The notes beneath the pieces are model-generated. The model saw nothing but the letters and a program-made list of their open reading frames with translations, made no database searches and was not told the origin of the DNA. Shown piece after piece: positions 5,733 through 9,228 of a stretch of 9,228 nucleotides of DNA. How positions within the stretch are numbered: position 1 is the stretch's first letter; each line of letters opens with the position of its first letter. Origin of the DNA: Acidimicrobiia bacterium (GTDB taxonomy: Bacteria > Actinomycetota > Acidimicrobiia > Spongiisociales > SHLN01); assembly GCA_030624805.1 (NCBI GenBank), contig JAUXJL010000061.1, positions 1 through 9,228 of the forward strand. The letters are read 5' to 3'. Both the position numbers and the translations under genes were made by a program.

Positions 5733-8119
5733 GGGTTTCGCTCCGATGGCTCCGCGAGTTCATCGACATCCCTCTCACTAATCCCGATGAGATTGAACAA
5801 GTCCTGGCGGGCCTCGGACACGAGGTCGACGCCATCGAGATCCTCGGGATCCCATTCACCGGCGTTGAGGTGGCGCAGGTCGCGTCGATTCGCCCTCATC
5901 CCGACGCCGACAAGATTCGGTTGGTGACAGTGCAACGCGGTGCAGGGACCCAGGAAGTGGTCTGCGGAGCCTGGAACTTCGATGAAGGCGACATCGTCAC
6001 TCTTGCAACGGTGGGTGCCGTCCTCCCGGGCGGATTCGAGATCGGTGCGAGAGACATCAGGGGAGTGGTATCTGAGGGGATGATCTGCTCCGAACGCGAG
6101 CTCGGCCTGGGAGATCAGCACGACGGCATTCTGGTGCTACAGGGTGACTTTGAAATCGGACGTGACTTCGCCGAGTACCTGGAGCTGCCCGATGTCGTTT
6201 TCGACCTGTCCATAACGCCGAACCGGCCGGATGCAATGAGCATGCTTGGCATCGCTCGGGACGTGGCCGCCAAGCTCAACTTGGAATGCAGAGAACCGAC
6301 TATTGAGCTGGTCGAATTCGATCCCCCGACGGCTCTGGAGGTCGAGATTCGAGACCCGGAGGGGTGCCCGCGGTTCGTGGGTCGAGAAGTACGGGGGGTC
6401 GTGAGTGGCCCTTCGCCAATGTGGCTGCAAGCTCGACTCCGGGCAGCCGGGGTCCGGCCTATCAGCAACCTGGTCGACACCACCAATTATGTGATGTTCG
6501 AACTGGGTCATCCCACCCATGTGTTCGATCTCGATCAGGTGGCCGGAGAGCGGCTCATTGTCCACCGAGCCGTTGCCGGCGACACGTTACAGACTCTCGA
6601 TGGGGTTGAGCGGAAGCTAGATCCTGAGGACATCGTGATATCGGATGAAAACGGCATCGTCTCCCTGGCCGGCATTATGGGTGGAGGTCCAACCGAGGTC
6701 TCTGAATCGACGACCCGAGTGCTCGTCGAAGCTGCCCATTGGTACCCGCCGGCCATTCTGTACAGCTCGAAACGGCACGCTCTCAGAAGCGAAGCCTCGG
6801 CTCGTTTCGAGCGGGGCGTTGATCCGAACCTCTCAGCCAGAGCGGCAGCCCGGGTCGCGCAACTTCTCGTTGATAACGCCGGTGGAGAAGCGGCCCGTCG
6901 CGTGGTCGATGTCTATCCAACCCCGGTCGAACCATGGACCGTCGAGTTCCCAGTTGGCGAGCTTGTACGAATACTCGGCATCGAGGTCGACGGACCAACC
7001 GCTACCGACTTCCTGACCAGACTAGGAATGACGGTGACCGGCTCGGACCCACTGATGGTTACCGTCCCAACGGCCCGACCGGACCTCACGCGCCCCGTCG
7101 ACCTGGTGGAAGAAGTCGCCCGACTTCACGGGTACGACAACATCCCCGAAAGCCTTCCGCACGGGACCGGAGGGGGGCTGACGCACAGTCAGCGCCGGAC
7201 CCGACTACTCCGCTCGGTGCTAACTGGTGCCGGGTTCACCGAAGCCAATACACTTGGGTTCATCGGCGTGGCCGATCTTGATGCTCTCGGTCTGCCGGCC
7301 GATGATCCGAGGCGGGCAACGGTGCGAGTCAAGAATCCTCTCAGTGAGGCGGAGGAGACGCTTCGGTCGACGTTGCTTCCCGGACTCATCAAGGCTGCCG
7401 CACGCAACGGTTCTTATGGTTTCCGCGACGTGGCCCTCTTCGAGATCGGGCGAGTTTTTCGCAAGACGCCCTCGAACATCGACGACCGCATCCCACATCA
7501 GCCTGCCCACCTGGCAGCTCTTGTCACCGGTGCAGTAGATGGTTCTCTGAGCTCTGACCGCGATGGGGCCGAAGTATTCGACCTCACCGCTCTGCTCACC
7601 GCGCTCGGAGAGCGACTTGGCTTGGGCAAACTCTCAATTCGCCAGGCCCCAGTTCCCGGGCTCCACCCCGGTAGGTCGGCCACAATTATCAATGATGACT
7701 TTGTCATCGGCACTATCGGCGAGTTGCATCCGGCGGCGGTTCGACAGTTCGATCTGACCGGCCGGGTGGCGGTGATGGAGATCGAATTAGATCCACTGGT
7801 CGCCGAACCTGCCTGGTGGAGATTCACGGCGCCGAGCGTGTACCCGCCGGAGAAGTTCGACCTCGCATTCGAAATGGAGGCGGCTGTGCCTGCCAGCCAG
7901 CTGGTTGGCTCAGTCCGTGGGGCACTCCGAGAGGGCCTCGAGTCGGTGACCCTGTTCGACGAGTTCGATCTGGGCGGCGGTCGCAAGAGCCTGGCTGTGA
8001 CAGTCGTGGTGCGGGCGGCCGATCACACCATGACCGACGAGGAAGCTCAGGGTCTGCGACGCACCATCATTGATCACGTCCAAGCAGACCTCAACGTCAA
8101 ACTCCGTGGCGGCGAGTGA
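5729..8119 (+). CDS. pheT: Phenylalanyl-tRNA synthetase beta subunit
   Basis: The beta subunit carries tRNA recognition and the editing site for misacylated Tyr-tRNA. The start at 5729 (ATGA overlap with pheS) gives MRVSLRWLREFIDI, the family N-terminus. The longer frame from 5693 would add 12 unrelated residues over pheS. Domain order: an OB-fold tRNA-binding domain (about 45-145, with HPDADKIRLVTV and GVVSEGMICSERELGL); the B3/B4 editing domain (about 210-370, with NLVDTTNYVMFELGHPTHVFD, GIMGG and RSEASARFERGVDP); B5 (about 400-475, ending RPVDLVEEVARLHGYDNIP); the catalytic-like core (about 490-690, with LRSTLLPGL and VALFEIGRVF); and a C-terminal ferredoxin-fold anticodon-binding domain (about 698-795, from FTAPSVYPPEKFDLAF). 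The 796 residues are normal. No Shine-Dalgarno sequence is visible, which fits coupling to pheS. Confidence 0.96.
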   Translation: MRVSLRWLREFIDIPLTNPDEIEQVLAGLGHEVDAIEILGIPFTGVEVAQVASIRPHPDADKIRLVTVQRGAGTQEVVCGAWNFDEGDIVTLATVGAVLPGGFEIGARDIRGVVSEGMICSERELGLGDQHDGILVLQGDFEIGRDFAEYLELPDVVFDLSITPNRPDAMSMLGIARDVAAKLNLECREPTIELVEFDPPTALEVEIRDPEGCPRFVGREVRGVVSGPSPMWLQARLRAAGVRPISNLVDTTNYVMFELGHPTHVFDLDQVAGERLIVHRAVAGDTLQTLDGVERKLDPEDIVISDENGIVSLAGIMGGGPTEVSESTTRVLVEAAHWYPPAILYSSKRHALRSEASARFERGVDPNLSARAAARVAQLLVDNAGGEAARRVVDVYPTPVEPWTVEFPVGELVRILGIEVDGPTATDFLTRLGMTVTGSDPLMVTVPTARPDLTRPVDLVEEVARLHGYDNIPESLPHGTGGGLTHSQRRTRLLRSVLTGAGFTEANTLGFIGVADLDALGLPADDPRRATVRVKNPLSEAEETLRSTLLPGLIKAAARNGSYGFRDVALFEIGRVFRKTPSNIDDRIPHQPAHLAALVTGAVDGSLSSDRDGAEVFDLTALLTALGERLGLGKLSIRQAPVPGLHPGRSATIINDDFVIGTIGELHPAAVRQFDLTGRVAVMEIELDPLVAEPAWWRFTAPSVYPPEKFDLAFEMEAAVPASQLVGSVRGALREGLESVTLFDEFDLGGGRKSLAVTVVVRAADHTMTDEEAQGLRRTIIDHVQADLNVKLRGGE

Positions 8120-8691
8120 GCCGGGCTCTCGAATCCCTACTGAGTGGTCCGGTCGAAGATATCGCTCCGCGGCTGCTGGGCCTGAAGCTTCGGACGGAGT
8201 TCCCGCCTGGACCAACCGAGGTGGTGATCACCGAAGTTGAGGCATACGCCGGCTGGCGGGACCCGGCCAGCCACGCCTACCGGGGCCAAACCCCTAGGAA
8301 CGTTTCGATGTTCGGCCCGAGTGGGACCCTTTATGTTTATCGCTCGTACGGAATTCACTGGTGCATGAACATCGTGACTGGTGGCTATGGAGATCCCTCC
8401 GCGGTGCTACTACGCGGTGGAGTGCCGGCTGTTGGCGAGCTCGTCATGATGGAGCGGCGGGGCCGAAGAACCAACATCGCAGACGGACCGGGAAAGCTGA
8501 CGCAGGCGCTCGGGGTATCGGGTCGGGAGGACGGGACCTCGGTGTGGGATGGCCCGGTGAGACTTACCAAGGGTGCCTCGAATCACCTCACGGTTGAGGC
8601 TACACCCCGGGTAGGAATCAGTAGGGCGACCGAGTGGCGGTGGCGATTCGTCTCGACTCTGGCGGATCAGCCATCGGCCCAGGGGTCGTAG
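8116..8691 (+). CDS. 3-methyladenine DNA glycosylase (AAG/MPG family)
   Basis: This base-excision repair enzyme removes alkylated and deaminated purines (3-methyladenine, 7-methylguanine, hypoxanthine) from DNA. The 191 residues match the AAG/MPG family. EVEAYAG contains E42, the expected general base, and Tyr44. Next come DPASHAYRGQTPRN with His53, then MFGPSGTLYVYRSYGIHWCMNIVTG (the DNA-intercalating and base-stacking Tyr region), AVLLRGG, and GPGKLTQALGVSGREDG. Near the end are TPRVGISRATEWRWRF. Everything needed for catalysis appears present. The GTG start overlaps the pheT stop as GTGA, with only a weak GGCGG-like site upstream, so it is probably translated from the pheST message. Its stop faces the minus-strand VOC gene, and the ancestral end of that gene (8667) would overlap it by 25 bases. 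The identification is secure; the exact substrate range is inference. Confidence 0.94.
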   Translation: MSRALESLLSGPVEDIAPRLLGLKLRTEFPPGPTEVVITEVEAYAGWRDPASHAYRGQTPRNVSMFGPSGTLYVYRSYGIHWCMNIVTGGYGDPSAVLLRGGVPAVGELVMMERRGRRTNIADGPGKLTQALGVSGREDGTSVWDGPVRLTKGASNHLTVEATPRVGISRATEWRWRFVSTLADQPSAQGS

Positions 8692-8726
8692 GAGCCAAAG
8701 CTCCAGACGTTGCCCTCGGGATCCTA
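8667..8726 (-). other. Stranded C-terminal tail of the VOC gene behind an in-frame amber codon
   Basis: After the TAG at 8726-8724 the same frame stays open for 18 codons, reading DPEGNVWSFGSYDPWADG and then TGA (8669-8667). This is the standard C-terminus of this VOC group, including the Glu that usually binds metal. It is therefore the missing end of the gene upstream and not chance sequence. The frame is unchanged and a single codon breaks it. The segment lies partly antisense to the end of the glycosylase gene. Confidence 0.8.
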
Positions 8727-9059
8727 AACGATGTAGTTGCTGCCGCCGTAGTCCTGTTGGGCGGGTTCTATGAGAATCTCGGCTCCGGCGGCTCGGGCCT
8801 GGGCGGCATGGGCCTCAACATCGGGAACGACTACGTACACGCTGGCGCGGGACTGGGAATCTATGAGCCGTCCATACTCGTCGTCGCGGTGGCTGCCCGG
8901 CATGATCATGCCGGTACCCAGCACAAGCTGAGCGTGGTCGATAGCGTCACCTTCGCCTTCAACCACCATCCGGGCTTGGAATCCGAAGGCGGCGACGAGA
9001 AAATCGATCGCGGCCCGGGCGTTGCGATATCGGAGGGTGGGAATCACCGACGACGACAT
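8724..9059 (-). CDS. VOC (glyoxalase/bleomycin-resistance) superfamily protein, truncated by an in-frame amber stop
   Basis: This is a small protein of the vicinal-oxygen-chelate fold, PhnB/glyoxalase-like group, with unknown substrate. Visible signs are the N-terminal VIPTLRYRNARAAIDFLVAAFGF, then DHAQLVLGTGMIMPGSHRDDEYGR, SVYVVVPDVEAHAAQARAAGAEI and finally QDYGGSNYIV. Relatives continue with an Arg-like residue and DPEGN-x-WSFGTYDPW. Here that residue is a TAG codon (8726-8724), and the rest follows in frame (see the tail entry). The shortened product has 111 residues; the restored one would have 130. Without the tail it loses the last strand and the usual metal-binding Glu, so it is probably inactive unless the stop is read through, suppressed or a sequence error. 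No strong Shine-Dalgarno sequence precedes the ATG. The gene lies 33 bases after the partial gene at the window edge and is probably co-transcribed with it. Confidence 0.75.
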   Translation of the reverse strand: MSSSVIPTLRYRNARAAIDFLVAAFGFQARMVVEGEGDAIDHAQLVLGTGMIMPGSHRDDEYGRLIDSQSRASVYVVVPDVEAHAAQARAAGAEILIEPAQQDYGGSNYIV

Positions 9060-9092
9060 AGCATCGCTGGCTCTTGAGGTCAGGGTATTCGC

Positions 9093-9228
9093 CTAACTCA
9101 TGAGCTTGTTGCGCATGCGTTCCATAGCTTCGGCTGTGGCCGTTTGGCTTGCCATGGCGCTGGCCAGAACCGACTCGGCTTCTTCAAGCGTCGTTTTGGC
9201 CTGCTTTTCAGCTTTTTCAAGGATGGAA
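9093..9228 (-). CDS. C-terminal end of an unidentified helical protein (partial, runs off the window)
   Basis: On the minus strand an open frame enters at the window edge and ends at TAG (9095-9093). The 44 visible residues begin SILEKAEKQAKTTLEEAE and end MERMRNKLMS. They are rich in Ala, Glu, Lys and Met, contain no Pro or Gly, and have heptad-like spacing of hydrophobic residues, so they are probably one long helix or coiled coil. I do not recognise the family from this fragment. The frame has no stop up to the edge, and the composition looks like real coding sequence. The stop lies 33 bases before the VOC start on the same strand, which suggests one transcript. It is too short for the function to be named. 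Confidence 0.6.
   Translation of the reverse strand, partial: SILEKAEKQAKTTLEEAESVLASAMASQTATAEAMERMRNKLMS

Noticed and set aside
8634..9077. 147-codon plus-strand frame opposite the VOC gene
   Set aside because: It is Gly/Val-rich and antisense to a recognisable VOC protein, and it begins inside the glycosylase gene, so it is a shadow.

Overview
The window comes from a GC-rich bacterial chromosome, most likely an actinomycete (Actinomycetota), possibly one of the less-studied lineages such as Acidimicrobiia. The clues are GC-rich codon use, a GTP cyclohydrolase II carrying the extra-residue GHEGRG loop I associate with actinobacterial RibBA proteins, and dense head-to-tail packing. The exact lineage is inference.

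Left part (8-3316, + strand): a complete riboflavin operon in the order ribD, ribE, ribBA, ribH. Every junction is a stop/start overlap of 1 or 4 bases. The four proteins cover the dedicated enzymes of the pathway: GTP opening and formation of the 4-carbon unit (RibBA), deamination and reduction (RibD), lumazine formation (RibH) and dismutation to riboflavin (RibE). The phosphatase step is not in the window. The sequence before ribD, where an FMN riboswitch might lie, is outside the window.

Middle part (3317-8119, + strand): a 170-base leader, then infC, rpmI, rplT, pheS, pheT (translation factor IF-3, ribosomal proteins L35 and L20, and both phenylalanyl-tRNA synthetase subunits). The leader holds a strong intrinsic terminator just before infC and an upstream segment that can pair with the terminator's 5' arm, so it looks like a transcription attenuator. 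The infC reading frame has no ATG, GTG or TTG at the family N-terminus. The best start is an ATC codon at 3487 behind a strong Shine-Dalgarno sequence, in line with the rare starts known for infC.

Right part (8116-9228): a 3-methyladenine DNA glycosylase gene is translationally linked to pheT. Converging on it from the minus strand are a VOC/glyoxalase-like gene, cut by an in-frame amber codon just before its conserved DPEGN motif, and the last 44 codons of an unidentified helical protein that runs off the window.

Most of the window is conserved housekeeping DNA. I see no mobile element, CRISPR array, tRNA, rRNA or new defence-type system. The most notable points are the infC leader attenuator, the ATC start, and the amber-interrupted VOC gene.
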